The notes beneath the pieces were generated by a model. It was given only the letters and a program-made list of their open reading frames with translations. It was not told the DNA's origin and ran no database searches. The position numbers and the translations under genes were made by a program. 64,000 nucleotides of DNA from Oceanobacillus kimchii X50 (GTDB taxonomy: Bacteria > Bacillota > Bacilli > Bacillales > Amphibacillaceae): NCBI RefSeq assembly GCF_000340475.1, contig NZ_CM001792.1, positions 2,608,921 through 2,672,920 on the forward strand, in the 5' to 3' direction. Position 1 is the first letter of the stretch, and each line of letters starts with the position of its first letter. Shown here piece by piece: positions 55,766 through 64,000 of this stretch.

Positions 55766-57094
55766 TTAATTTCCCCCTTTATTTAATTCTTTATCTTCTT
55801 TAAAACAAAAAACTCTACGTGGTCTGCCACGAATTCCAGATTGGATCTCACCACATTGTTCGATGATATTCGCTTTTTCTAACAACGTAATGATCCTTCT
55901 AGCATTTCGGTCCGTACCTTTAAGCCATCGTGATAAATCTTGAGCGGTAAATTCCCTATGGTTATATTGTTTGCTATATGAAAATATCCGATGGACTACA
56001 CCTGGGCTAACACCTGTATGTTTAATCTTGTTCCGCCAACTTTCCCCTAATTCAATTGTTTTATAGGAAACAGATGCATCATTCCCATGTTTCACTGTGA
56101 TTCTTTCGTCTTCATCAATGATAATAATAGAAGGAAGGTGTTGAACTTTTTGATGATGGAATCCTTTACGCACATGCTGTTCAGCCTGAGAAACCGTTTC
56201 TCCATAGCCAATTGTAATTAGAAGTTCCATATTTTCTTGCTCTTTTACATCATGAATCACACTTAATAATTCCTCCTCAGATAGTGGTCCAATTTCACCT
56301 CTGGTAGTGAATATTAAGAATAATCCGTCTCCTATTTGTAATAAAGATCCATGAACCTTTTCGGAAATAAATAAGAGGGTTCTTCGAAGTTCAATTTCCT
56401 TATGTTTCATTCGAAAAGAGTAATGAATATCTTCTATTGATGTATCCATATTGACTTGGCAACCAATTACCGCTAGTTGTGCATTTTTATAACGAGAGGT
56501 TTTTGCCCTTTCAACTAATATCCGAAAAGTTTGTTCGATTGATAAATAAGAAGGTGTAACACGAAATACTGGAATTCCATTCCTTTTGAGTTCATTGTAT
56601 GTTTCCCATATAAAGGTGATAGCAATATCGATTTTGCCTTGTTCAAATAATTCTTTATGAAACTCCACTCGTTCTTCTTGATCTGCATATGATTGAAACG
56701 GACGATTAAAATAATTTATTCCTTCCAGTCTATAATAAGATACTATCTTTTCAACCTCTTCATTGGTGATTGTATCCATACTTATTCGTTTATACACTTG
56801 ATTGTTTTCTAGTTGAGCTTCTAATAATGTACCGAAGAAAGTTGATCCACTCATATTTGGATATAAAGCATTAAGATTTGTAACCAACTTCTTTTCGATT
56901 GCATAACTGTAATTTAAAATCCCGGAAAAAAACCATTGATCCATTCGAAAATCATTTTCTTGAATAATGGCATGTATTTCTTCTAAATAATTATACGTAA
57001 AAGGGGTAATTTCAGTATTCGGAAATTCTTTTGCCACTGCCATTATTTGTTTCACGGAATCAGCAGGTCCAATAACCCCAATTTTTATTTTCAC
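55766..57094 (-). CDS. Unusual regulator with degenerate GGDEF-like domain and C-terminal HTH
   Basis: A 442-residue protein that I recognise only in part. The N-terminal half (about 1-190) reads as a ligand-binding alpha/beta domain starting KIKIGVIGPADSVKQIM. A central part (about 200-315) resembles a degenerate nucleotide cyclase/GGDEF fold: IGDGLFLIFTTRG and ITIGYGETVSQAEQHVRKGF, lacking the GGDEF signature. The C-terminal part (about 365-430) looks like a winged helix (FTAQDLSRWLKGTDRNARRIITLLEKANIIEQ). It sits inside the abg-like operon with its stop two bases before the transporter start, so it probably senses the imported compound. The GTG start has GAGAGGGG eight bases upstream. Confidence 0.7.
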   Translation of the reverse strand: MKIKIGVIGPADSVKQIMAVAKEFPNTEITPFTYNYLEEIHAIIQENDFRMDQWFFSGILNYSYAIEKKLVTNLNALYPNMSGSTFFGTLLEAQLENNQVYKRISMDTITNEEVEKIVSYYRLEGINYFNRPFQSYADQEERVEFHKELFEQGKIDIAITFIWETYNELKRNGIPVFRVTPSYLSIEQTFRILVERAKTSRYKNAQLAVIGCQVNMDTSIEDIHYSFRMKHKEIELRRTLLFISEKVHGSLLQIGDGLFLIFTTRGEIGPLSEEELLSVIHDVKEQENMELLITIGYGETVSQAEQHVRKGFHHQKVQHLPSIIIIDEDERITVKHGNDASVSYKTIELGESWRNKIKHTGVSPGVVHRIFSYSKQYNHREFTAQDLSRWLKGTDRNARRIITLLEKANIIEQCGEIQSGIRGRPRRVFCFKEDKELNKGGN

Positions 57095-57099
57095 ATTAT

Positions 57100-58407
57100 C
57101 TACCCCTCTCCAATACTATAAATATTCTCTTGTTCTATAATTCTAGTAAAAGTATCAACAGCAACAGGTAATACCTCTTCCTGAAAATCAAAGGATGGAT
57201 GATGATGCGGATAATCTAATTTTGTACCAAATAACATATATGTTGCTTCCCCACCATGTTTCAGTACTTCATTCATCATATAGCTCGCATCTTCAGAACC
57301 AGAAACCGATGTCTCTGAAATGACGTTTTTTACATAGTTACTTTTTTTACATGCATGTTTAATGTTATTTATTATGGATGAACTACAATCCATTTCCTCT
57401 GTTGAACCGACAGTTTTTATTTCACATTCCGTATCGTGCATCGTGGCAGCAGAATTTATTATTCTTTTTGCATGCTCTGTCATATAATTATTTAATTCTT
57501 TTGTCTCCCCGCGAACCTCTACTTCCATATAAGCTGCGTCAGGAATAATATTTCTGCCACTACCTGCTTCTAATCTTCCAACATTTACTCTCGTCGTACC
57601 TTCACTATGTCTAGGTATACCATATAGATGTATCGAAGCTGATGCCGCAGATAGAAGTGCATTCTTTCCTGTTTCAGGGTTCATACCTGCATGAGACGCA
57701 TTACCATGATAGCGAACATTTAATTTAGTTGAGGCAAGGAATCCTTTAACAGTTGCAGCAACATTGCCAACAGACATTTCTTTTATTCCAATATGCCCAG
57801 CATAAAAGCGATCAACGTTAGCTAACCAGCCTTTTTTTGTCATTGCTAAAGCTCCTCGGCCACCTTCTTCTGCTGGTTGGAATAAGAAGGTGAATTTTCC
57901 GACTAATTGGTTTTGATGTTCATAAATATATTTAGCAACCCCTAACCCAATCGTTATATGACCATCATGACCACATGCATGCATCACTCTTGGATTTATG
58001 GAGTTAAACGCTTTGCTTGCTGGTATATGAGATTGATGTGTTGATTCATTAATTGGTAATGCGTCTATATCAAATCGAAGAGCAATATGTTTACCCGGCC
58101 TACCTGTATCAAAGGTAGCTACTAACCCAGTATTTCCACCTGTCATTTTACGAAGCCAAGATTCCTCAACCCCTTGCTCTTTTGCCTTTTGTTCAAAATG
58201 AGTTAATATGTCTTTATTTGGTATACCTACCCTTGCATCAGAATCAAGAGCATCTTTACCAATAAATAACGTATAATCCCATTCCTCTAAAATTTTCCCT
58301 ATGCGATAAGTAGTTAAATATTCTGTAAATCCTAGTTCTGGATAAGAATGAAACATTCTACGCCATTGAGTTAGTTCTTGATTTAAATTGTGAATATACT
58401 TAGACAT
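57100..58407 (-). CDS. M20 family amidohydrolase, AbgA-like
   Basis: A zinc-dependent amidohydrolase of 435 residues resembling AbgA, a subunit of p-aminobenzoyl-glutamate hydrolase. The N-terminal region has MFHSYPELGFTEYLTTYRI, then LRFDIDALPI, MHACGHDGH and PAEEGGRGALAMTKKGW, which supply metal ligands and catalytic Glu; NASHAGMNPETGKNALL marks the dimerisation domain. AGGAGG lies seven bases before ATG 58407, which overlaps the upstream gene by 8 bp. A longer frame to 58440 is less likely. Confidence 0.9.
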   Translation of the reverse strand: MSKYIHNLNQELTQWRRMFHSYPELGFTEYLTTYRIGKILEEWDYTLFIGKDALDSDARVGIPNKDILTHFEQKAKEQGVEESWLRKMTGGNTGLVATFDTGRPGKHIALRFDIDALPINESTHQSHIPASKAFNSINPRVMHACGHDGHITIGLGVAKYIYEHQNQLVGKFTFLFQPAEEGGRGALAMTKKGWLANVDRFYAGHIGIKEMSVGNVAATVKGFLASTKLNVRYHGNASHAGMNPETGKNALLSAASASIHLYGIPRHSEGTTRVNVGRLEAGSGRNIIPDAAYMEVEVRGETKELNNYMTEHAKRIINSAATMHDTECEIKTVGSTEEMDCSSSIINNIKHACKKSNYVKNVISETSVSGSEDASYMMNEVLKHGGEATYMLFGTKLDYPHHHPSFDFQEEVLPVAVDTFTRIIEQENIYSIGEG

Positions 58408-59605
58408 GATTTGCCTCCTGTTCCAACTCTCGTAAGGCATCTAGCGCTATTTGAACTAACAATTTTGTCCCATTCGGTAGTGCTCGCTCATCAATTTGAA
58501 ATTTACTGTCATGAAGTGGTGCTTGTTCATATTCATTCTCTATTTGAGTACCTAACCAAACAAAAGCTCCTGGATATTTTTGTAAAAATCTACCGAAATC
58601 TTCTCCAGCTAAAGCAGGATTCAAATCTGGTGTTGCAGATTCACCATACACTCGTTGCGCAGACTGGCGAGCAATTCGTGCCCATTTTGGAGTATTAATA
58701 GTTGCAGGATATCCTTCTTGATAATCAATTTCAGCCTTCGTACCAAAAGCTTCCGCAATTTGATTAGTAATAGTAAAAAAACGTTCCTTTAATCGCTTTT
58801 GAATATGTGGTTGGAATGTTCGAATAGAACCTTGTAACGTAACTGTTTTTGGAATGATATTTGGCACACTTCCGGCTTCTAACATACTAACAGTAACTAC
58901 AGACGCTTCCATCGGATCTAAATTTCTACTAACGATAGTCTGCAGAGAGGTAATTAAATGACCAGCTGCAATCACAGCATCATTCGTTTGGTGTGGCATA
59001 CTTGCATGTCCACCTTTACCTTCGATTGTTATCTTGAAACGATCCGAAGCCCCCATCACTTCTTTATCATGCACCCCAATAATTCCAGGCTTTATAGACG
59101 GCCATACATGTTGAGCAAATATTACATCTGGCTCATATGTAGAAAATACTCCGCTATCCATCATTGCTTGTGAACCACCTATTGGCGCATCTTCTTCTGC
59201 AGGTTGGAATACAAGTAGTATGGTACCTGATAATTCTTTTTGCATTTGTTTTAAAATAAACCCTGCACCTAAAAGCATAGCGGTGTGTGCATCATGTCCA
59301 CATGCATGCATGATATTTGCTTTTTTTGATTTAAAAGATAAATCTGTTTCCTCTTGAATAGGAAGTGCATCCATATCAGCTCTTAATGCAACGGTTTTTC
59401 CAGGCTTTTCTCCCTTTATAATTCCTAACACGCCATATCCAGAAAATCCTACCTCATAGTCAATACCATATTCTTGTAATTTCCGCTGTACAAAAGCAGA
59501 TGTTTCTTTTTCTTGATGGCTTAATTCCGGATTTTCATGTAAAAATCTTCGATTATTAATAATTTCATCCGTTAAATCTGATAGTTGTTGATCGATATCT
59601 CTCAT
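58400..59605 (-). CDS. M20D amidohydrolase (AmhX/HipO type)
   Basis: A 401-residue zinc amidohydrolase. Metal and catalytic motifs are LRADMDALPIQEET, MHACGHDAHTAMLL, QPAEEDAPIGG and the dimerisation-domain GKGGHASMPHQTNDAV; NPALAGEDFGRFLQ contributes a late metal ligand. Relatives hydrolyse N-acyl amino acids, indole-3-acetyl amino acids or p-aminobenzoyl-glutamate. It is the first gene of the abg-like operon with GGAGGG six to seven bases before its ATG. Confidence 0.9.
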   Translation of the reverse strand: MRDIDQQLSDLTDEIINNRRFLHENPELSHQEKETSAFVQRKLQEYGIDYEVGFSGYGVLGIIKGEKPGKTVALRADMDALPIQEETDLSFKSKKANIMHACGHDAHTAMLLGAGFILKQMQKELSGTILLVFQPAEEDAPIGGSQAMMDSGVFSTYEPDVIFAQHVWPSIKPGIIGVHDKEVMGASDRFKITIEGKGGHASMPHQTNDAVIAAGHLITSLQTIVSRNLDPMEASVVTVSMLEAGSVPNIIPKTVTLQGSIRTFQPHIQKRLKERFFTITNQIAEAFGTKAEIDYQEGYPATINTPKWARIARQSAQRVYGESATPDLNPALAGEDFGRFLQKYPGAFVWLGTQIENEYEQAPLHDSKFQIDERALPNGTKLLVQIALDALRELEQEANHV

Positions 59606-59658
59606 ATTTATCCCTCCATTATTAACGGAAAATTTCCTTTAATATTCCTTTTTTGAGA

Positions 59659-59687
59659 ATTATATAGGAAAATCTTAAATTTGTACA
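59659..59687 (-). promoter_or_regulatory. Putative sigma-A promoter of the abg-like operon
   Basis: On the minus strand TGTACA, a 17 bp spacer, then TATAAT. Confidence 0.6.
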
Positions 59688-59796
59688 TATTTATTTGAAA
59701 ATTAGTTCTTATTATCAATGATGACCTTTTTCGTTTAAAAATAATTACACATGGGAATATCTTTAATAAATTCATAGATTAAAGGAGCTTTGTTTG

Positions 59797-60003
59797 ATGA
59801 GATTATATACCGTAACACCAAATGTTGATGCAACTGGCTGGTTTATCAAATTAGAAAATGTAGCACCCGAGGAATTATACGATTCGAAAGATGAAGCAGT
59901 TAGTGCTGCCACACAAATGGCAAAGGAAAATACACCTAGTACAGTACAAATATTAGATGGTGATAATAACGTTGAGGACGAGTATCATTATAAAGGGATT
60001 TAA
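59797..60003 (+). CDS. DUF2188 family small protein
   Basis: A 68-residue protein of the DUF2188 type: MRLYTVTPNVDATGWFIKLE, then SKDEAVSAATQMAKENTPST and an acidic tail. The pattern of a short beta-rich N-terminus (YxVxPN..GWxV) followed by a helix with EAV..A..MAK is standard. AAAGGAG lies nine bases before ATG 59797; the TTG one codon earlier is possible. Function unknown; soluble; single gene with its own terminator. Confidence 0.78.
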   Translation: MRLYTVTPNVDATGWFIKLENVAPEELYDSKDEAVSAATQMAKENTPSTVQILDGDNNVEDEYHYKGI

Positions 60004-60013
60004 ATAAAAATTT

Positions 60014-60045
60014 AAGGAGCTAACCCTAGATGGTTAGCTCTTTCT
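60014..60045 (+). terminator. Terminator after the DUF2188 gene
   Basis: AAGGAGCTAACC pairs with GGTTAGCTCTTT around a six-base loop, followed by a T-rich stretch. Confidence 0.85.
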
Positions 60046-60158
60046 TGTGCTTTAATTTATTTTTATAAATATTATATATGGAAGTGAGTAATTTCCCCTT
60101 ACCACCGTTTAGCTCTTGTATATATTAATATAAGGATTTTTTTAAGGGGGGTTATATT

Positions 60159-60527
60159 TTGAATAATCACTATGATTATAGAAGAAATAATATTTACTAT
60201 TCTAGATCTAGAAGAAGACATCAATATAATCAGAATGATAGTTATGATTATTATCGACCAGAATTCCATTGTAACTGTAGATATAAGTGTACATGTATTG
60301 ACCCTTTAACATCTCCTGGACCGACTGGGGCTGGCGGAATTGACGGCTTGATCGGACCGACTGGAGCCACGGGACCTACCGGCGCGGACGGAATCGTCGG
60401 TGCTACAGGCCCAACTGGAGCCATGGGACCTACCGGCGCGGATGGAGTGGCAGGAGCTACTGGTCCAATTGGCGTCACTGGACCTACGGGGGCGGACGGA
60501 ATCAATGGCGCTACTGGCCCGATATAA
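60159..60527 (+). CDS. Collagen-like protein, probably 3'-truncated
   Basis: A 122-residue product with a Tyr/Arg-rich N-terminus (residues 3-35), a short Cys-rich stretch ([11 protein letters not shown]) and about 22 Gly-X-Y triplets ([13 protein letters not shown] repeats) from residue 53. Such proteins in spore formers are surface or exosporium filaments of the BclA type. AGGGGGG precedes a TTG start. The repeat DNA is far more GC-rich than its flanks. The frame stops just after GATGPI because it runs into a convergent, truncated glycosyltransferase gene; no C-terminal trimerisation domain remains. I infer loss of the 3' part. Confidence 0.8.
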   Translation: MNNHYDYRRNNIYYSRSRRRHQYNQNDSYDYYRPEFHCNCRYKCTCIDPLTSPGPTGAGGIDGLIGPTGATGPTGADGIVGATGPTGAMGPTGADGVAGATGPIGVTGPTGADGINGATGPI

Positions 60528-60754
60528 TCCTTAGTTGCTTTTGAGAATGAAAAGTTTCTAGCTTTTGCAAAAGAATCTACCCATTCAAACTCATAAATTT
60601 TATCCGTATATTTTCTCGCTATATCCATCGTAGTATCTGTTGATCCAGTATCTACAATTATAATTTCATCACAAAAACGTTTTGCACAAGACAGAATACG
60701 TTGCAAAACGTCCTCTTCGTTTTTTACAATCATACATAAACTTATACTGATCAT
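60521..60754 (-). pseudogene. Truncated family 2 glycosyltransferase
   Basis: From ATG 60754 the first 77 residues match the start of GT2 enzymes ([58 protein letters not shown]). In intact relatives the next residues form the DxD metal-binding site; here the frame instead continues into the antisense of the collagen repeats (IGPVAP and so on) until 60251, so the catalytic core is gone. The junction is at 60521-60524. GTs of this type are often linked to spore surface glycan, in keeping with the collagen-like neighbour. Confidence 0.82.
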
Positions 60755-60819
60755 TTCTTACCACCACCAATATTTATTTAAAATATTGTATGATGGAGGG
60801 AATCTTACTGATATTATCC

Positions 60820-61092
60820 TTAAATATTAAAATTTTGCGCAGACATTTTTTCTGCTTCTTCGAGGGATTCTACAACCAACTTTGTCGATTTTACATGTTG
60901 CTCAGCTAGTTGCTGATATGTTTGAAATATTTGCTTCATATTTTGATTAATTTCATTGATTTTTTCTGAAAAGTCCATAATACTTTGTCCGGTAGGTGGT
61001 TCTTGAATGTCAATATGTAAATTTGCAATTGTTTCATTTAATAAAATAAGTTTTTGCTCAACTTGCGCAATATCTAATTTAATCTCGCTCAT
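60820..61092 (-). CDS. DUF5344 (YwqI-like) LXG accessory protein
   Basis: A 90-residue all-helical protein similar to B. subtilis YwqI. Such proteins, with YwqH-type partners, are encoded just before LXG-domain toxins and are thought to act as targeting partners for type VII secretion. Here the start ATG directly abuts the stop of the YwqH-like gene. No LXG toxin or immunity gene follows: the next minus-strand sequence is the truncated glycosyltransferase. Helices span about 5-40 and 45-85. Domain recognition is by resemblance only. Confidence 0.72.
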   Translation of the reverse strand: MSEIKLDIAQVEQKLILLNETIANLHIDIQEPPTGQSIMDFSEKINEINQNMKQIFQTYQQLAEQHVKSTKLVVESLEEAEKMSAQNFNI

Positions 61093-61509
61093 CTATGAAA
61101 ATTGCTCCTCTCGCTTCATCACTTCTAAATCATCCAACCGTAATTCTTGATGTTGAATATCAGATTCTAAACCAGTGACTTCTGAACGTAATGTATCTCT
61201 TGCTTTCAAAAGTGTATGTAAAATTTGGTCTAATTGAATCCTTGAAACATGATGATAGCTTTCCCGGATGTTTTCTTCTCGTATAGATTCAAATTGTTCT
61301 GCAAAATCTCCTGCCCATGTCGAATGAGTTAATAACGGTTGTTCCCAATGTTTTTTACTTTGGTTATATTCTTGTTGATATAATTTTACGTCACTAATTA
61401 CTTGTTCTAACCGTTCTAGATCTTCTCTTCTCTGATCCATTTGATAATTTAAGTTATAAATTTGCTCATGAACATTACTCATTTGTAAATCAATTGAATG
61501 TAAAGACAT
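61093..61509 (-). CDS. DUF5082 (YwqH-like) LXG accessory protein
   Basis: A 138-residue, mostly coiled-coil protein similar to B. subtilis YwqH. The long heptad-rich helix (about 5-60) contains a conserved-looking W-x-G-like motif, STWAGDFAEQF, near residue 76, followed by a second helical arm. It is first in the pair, with GAGGTG seven bases before its ATG. Partner of the DUF5344 protein in type VII secretion of LXG toxins (inference from the family). The cognate toxin is absent from the window. Confidence 0.72.
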   Translation of the reverse strand: MSLHSIDLQMSNVHEQIYNLNYQMDQRREDLERLEQVISDVKLYQQEYNQSKKHWEQPLLTHSTWAGDFAEQFESIREENIRESYHHVSRIQLDQILHTLLKARDTLRSEVTGLESDIQHQELRLDDLEVMKREEQFS

Positions 61510-61688
61510 TCAAACACACCTCGTTTCAAAATCAGAAAAATCCCATCATATCTTTATATTATAGCGACAAATCTATATCATTCGTAGAGTAGAATAGCAC
61601 TGTTTTTATTTTAAATTCAAACAAAATTAGTCAAAAAGAACTAAGTATTAAGTATCTATTATAAAAATTATATTGCGAATTGTTAAAT

Positions 61689-61724
61689 GAAAGAAACTGC
61701 CCTCAAAGAGAGACAGTTTCTTTC
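61689..61724 (-). terminator. Terminator after topB
   Basis: GAAAGAAACTG pairs with CAGTTTCTTTC, with TC/GA inside the loop. Confidence 0.75.
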
Positions 61725-61732
61725 ATAATAAT

Positions 61733-63895
61733 TTATTCATCTTTCTTTAGTTTAGCCAATGCGTCAGCTAAAGCATTATTTTTAAATCCTTCATCTTGTT
61801 TATTCAAGTATTTTTTCACATCTTTCTTTGACACACGTTGTTTTTTTTCTTTCTCTCTTCTTGCCTGGAAAGTAGATAATTTTTCACGATGCCCACACTT
61901 GCAAGTGAATATTTGTCCATCGCCTTCTCCGCGAAGCTCTAATCGTTTATGGCAATTTGGACAGCGAGCATTCGTATACTTAGCAATATTTTTCTTGCCT
62001 CCACATGAACGATCCTGGCATACTAATTTTTTTCCGTGTTTATTTTTAATCTCTAGCATAAGTTTTCCACACTTCGGACATTTAGTTCCAGTCATGTTAT
62101 CATGCTTGAAAGTTTCATTACTTTGCTTAATTTCTGAAACTGCTTCTTTAGTGTATGATTTAATTTCTTTGATAAACTGGTCTTTCTTTAATTTCCCTTC
62201 CGCAATAAGAGATAATTTTTGTTCCCATTCTGCAGTTAACAAAGGAGAGCGCAATTCTTCTGGTGCGAGATCTAAAAGTTGACGGCCCGTTTGTGTTAAA
62301 TGAATATTTCTTCCTTTTAATTCAATATAGCTATTCATAAATAGTTTCTCAATAATATCTGCACGGGTTGCTACAGTACCTATTCCACCCGTTTCTTTAA
62401 TTGTATCTACCAATTCTTTTTTATTTGTACCCATATAACGAGTCGGGTTTTCCATTGCTTGCAAAATAGTACCTTCAGTAAAGCGTTCAGGTGGCTTTGT
62501 TTCTCCTTCTTTCACCTCAACTTTTAGTGATAATTTGCTACCTTTTGAAATGTTTAATGGTTGTAGCTCGTCTTCCTCATCACTGTGTTTATAAATTTCT
62601 TTCCACCCTAGTCTTTTCGTAACTTTACCATTAGCTATAAATTGTTCGCCTGCAATGTCAATGGTAATCGTTGTTTGCTCATATTCCATAGGATCAGACA
62701 AAGCTGCCAAAAATCTTTGTACAATTAAGTGATATATCTTTTTTTCCTTCTCATCTAATGCAGTCCAATCAACTGGAACCTCTGTTGGAATAATGGCATG
62801 ATGATCCGTTACTTTTGAATTGTCTACAATCGATTTACTCAATCGTAATTCTTTTTTCAAAATAGTATTTGCCGTTTTCGCATACTCATCTACACCACAT
62901 GCCTTTACTCGATCTTTTAGTGTAGGTATGATATCGGTCGATAAATGTCTTGAATCTGTTCGGGGATAAGTTACCAATTTATGCTGTTCGTATAGTTTTT
63001 GCATAACAGATAATGTTTGTTTACCTGAAAATTGAAATATTCGGTTTGCATCACGTTGTAAATCCGTTAAATCGTATAGCCCTTGAGCGTGTTTCTTTTT
63101 CAGTTTTTTATCTACATGAATGACTGTAGCTTGTTTATTACTTAATTGTTCTTCTAACTTAAATGCGTGTTTTTTTGAAAAGATTCGGTTTTGGTTCTTA
63201 TCATCTTTCCACAAAAAGCGGTGTCCTTTGTTTGTTTTGGCTTCTAATTGATAGAACTTTTGCGGTTGAAAATTTTTGATTTCTTGTTCTCGTAACGCCA
63301 CCATTTCCAATGTAGGAGTCTGCACACGTCCACTAGATAATTGAGCATTATGTTTCGTTGTTAATGCTCTTGTAGCATTAAGTCCTACATACCAATCAGC
63401 CTCTGAACGTGCTACAGCAGATTGGTATAAATTCCAATAATTCTTTCCAGGCTTCAAATGTTTAAATCCATCTTTTATTGCTTTATCTGTCACGGAACTA
63501 ATCCAAAGTCGTTTAATCGGTTTTTTTACTCTGGCTTTTTCAATAATCCAACGTGCTACCAACTCACCTTCTCTACCTGCATCTGTAGCGATAACAATAT
63601 CGGCAACATCTTGACGGTTTAGTTGGGTTTTTACCGACTGGAATTGCTTACTTGTCTTTTTCATTACCACAAGCTTCAAGTGGTCTGGAAGCATAGGTAA
63701 ATCTTCCATACGCCATGTTTTATATTTACTGTCATACATATCTGGATCTGCCAATGTTACTAAGTGTCCTAAAGCCCACGTTACAATATACTTTGATCCC
63801 TCTAAGTATCCATTTCCTTTTTTATGGCATCCGAGTACTTTCGCTATATCTCGACCAACGGATGGCTTTTCTGCTAAAACTACTGTTTTACTCAT
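61733..63895 (-). CDS. topB: DNA topoisomerase III
   Basis: A type IA topoisomerase of 720 residues that decatenates and relaxes DNA by single-strand passage. The N-terminal Toprim domain has VLAEKPSVGRDIAKVLG and the acidic site ATDAGREGELVARW. The catalytic tyrosine is Tyr310 in LVTYPRTDSRHLS. SGRVQTPTL lies upstream. The C-terminal tail has two four-cysteine zinc ribbons (CPKCGK...CQDRSCGG and CPNCHK...CKCGH) and ends in a basic region. Length and layout match B. subtilis TopB. Confidence 0.97.
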   Translation of the reverse strand: MSKTVVLAEKPSVGRDIAKVLGCHKKGNGYLEGSKYIVTWALGHLVTLADPDMYDSKYKTWRMEDLPMLPDHLKLVVMKKTSKQFQSVKTQLNRQDVADIVIATDAGREGELVARWIIEKARVKKPIKRLWISSVTDKAIKDGFKHLKPGKNYWNLYQSAVARSEADWYVGLNATRALTTKHNAQLSSGRVQTPTLEMVALREQEIKNFQPQKFYQLEAKTNKGHRFLWKDDKNQNRIFSKKHAFKLEEQLSNKQATVIHVDKKLKKKHAQGLYDLTDLQRDANRIFQFSGKQTLSVMQKLYEQHKLVTYPRTDSRHLSTDIIPTLKDRVKACGVDEYAKTANTILKKELRLSKSIVDNSKVTDHHAIIPTEVPVDWTALDEKEKKIYHLIVQRFLAALSDPMEYEQTTITIDIAGEQFIANGKVTKRLGWKEIYKHSDEEDELQPLNISKGSKLSLKVEVKEGETKPPERFTEGTILQAMENPTRYMGTNKKELVDTIKETGGIGTVATRADIIEKLFMNSYIELKGRNIHLTQTGRQLLDLAPEELRSPLLTAEWEQKLSLIAEGKLKKDQFIKEIKSYTKEAVSEIKQSNETFKHDNMTGTKCPKCGKLMLEIKNKHGKKLVCQDRSCGGKKNIAKYTNARCPNCHKRLELRGEGDGQIFTCKCGHREKLSTFQARREKEKKQRVSKKDVKKYLNKQDEGFKNNALADALAKLKKDE

Positions 63896-64000
63896 TTATG
63901 ACTCCTCATTTCGAAGATTATCTATATTATTTCAATGTTTACTGTAACATATTTTCATCAAACTGTATGGCATGATGCAATCACAACATCCTCTCTATAA

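Noticed and set aside
60048..60150. Possible sporulation sigma promoter before the collagen-like gene
   Set aside because: Suggestive AT-rich motifs only; no convincing sigma-E or sigma-K match at correct spacing.
60251..60754. A 167-residue glycosyltransferase-collagen fusion protein
   Set aside because: Only the first 77 residues are GT-like; the rest is antisense of collagen repeats. I treat it as a truncated pseudogene.

Overview
The window is AT-rich DNA (roughly one third G+C by eye) from a Bacillaceae-type Firmicute. Strong Shine-Dalgarno sequences, TTG and GTG starts, CcpA-type cre sites, lipoprotein binding proteins and homologues of Bacillus subtilis genes (cheA/cheW, motA/motB, sigO/rsoA, rbsRKDACB, ydjO, yyaL, topB) all point that way. 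An Oceanobacillus-like, halotolerant or alkaliphilic relative is my best guess, but this is inference. I see no rRNA, tRNA, CRISPR array or intact insertion sequence.

Layout. 0.3-12.3 kb is housekeeping and transport: LytR-CpsA-Psr protein, a lipoprotein class B PBP (PBP3/MecA type), an IDEAL-domain protein, aldehyde dehydrogenase plus DUF779 partner under a perfect cre, a YdjO-like protein, a HAD phosphatase, pyroglutamyl peptidase with two DUF1648 membrane proteins (one frameshifted), a DASS dicarboxylate symporter and an MFS exporter. 12.6-17.3 kb is chemotaxis and motility (cheA-cheW, motA-motB). 17.7-18.8 kb encodes a split, two-polypeptide sigma factor of the SigO/RsoA type with a YvrJ peptide between the halves. 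19-21.8 kb has an AtoE-type fatty acid transporter, a coiled-coil protein and an arginase-family hydrolase with an altered metal ligand.

22-51.3 kb is carbohydrate uptake, almost all on the minus strand. It holds (a) an ABC importer with a BadF-type sugar kinase; (b) a maltodextrin system (binding protein, MalF, MalG, LacI-type regulator, alpha-glucosidase) with a divergent neopullulanase; (c) a nine-gene cluster joining an ABC importer, a LacI regulator, a ThuA protein, two Gfo/Idh/MocA dehydrogenases, a TIM-barrel isomerase and a DUF624 membrane protein, which I suggest is a 3-keto-glycoside pathway; and (d) the complete ribose operon rbsRKDACB. The three non-ribose importers lack an ATPase gene and presumably share one MsmX-like ATPase encoded elsewhere.

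51.4-64 kb holds a YyaL-type protein, a 7Fe ferredoxin, an abg-like operon (two M20 amidohydrolases, an unusual regulator, an AbgT transporter), a DUF2188 protein, a collagen-like gene whose end is fused to a truncated glycosyltransferase, an orphan pair of type VII (LXG) accessory proteins, and topB.

Two kinds of intergenic DNA deserve attention. A repeat of about 270 bp occurs in three full copies and one truncated inverted copy, always between genes. Long structured hairpins separate each binding-protein gene from its permease genes in all three non-ribose importers.
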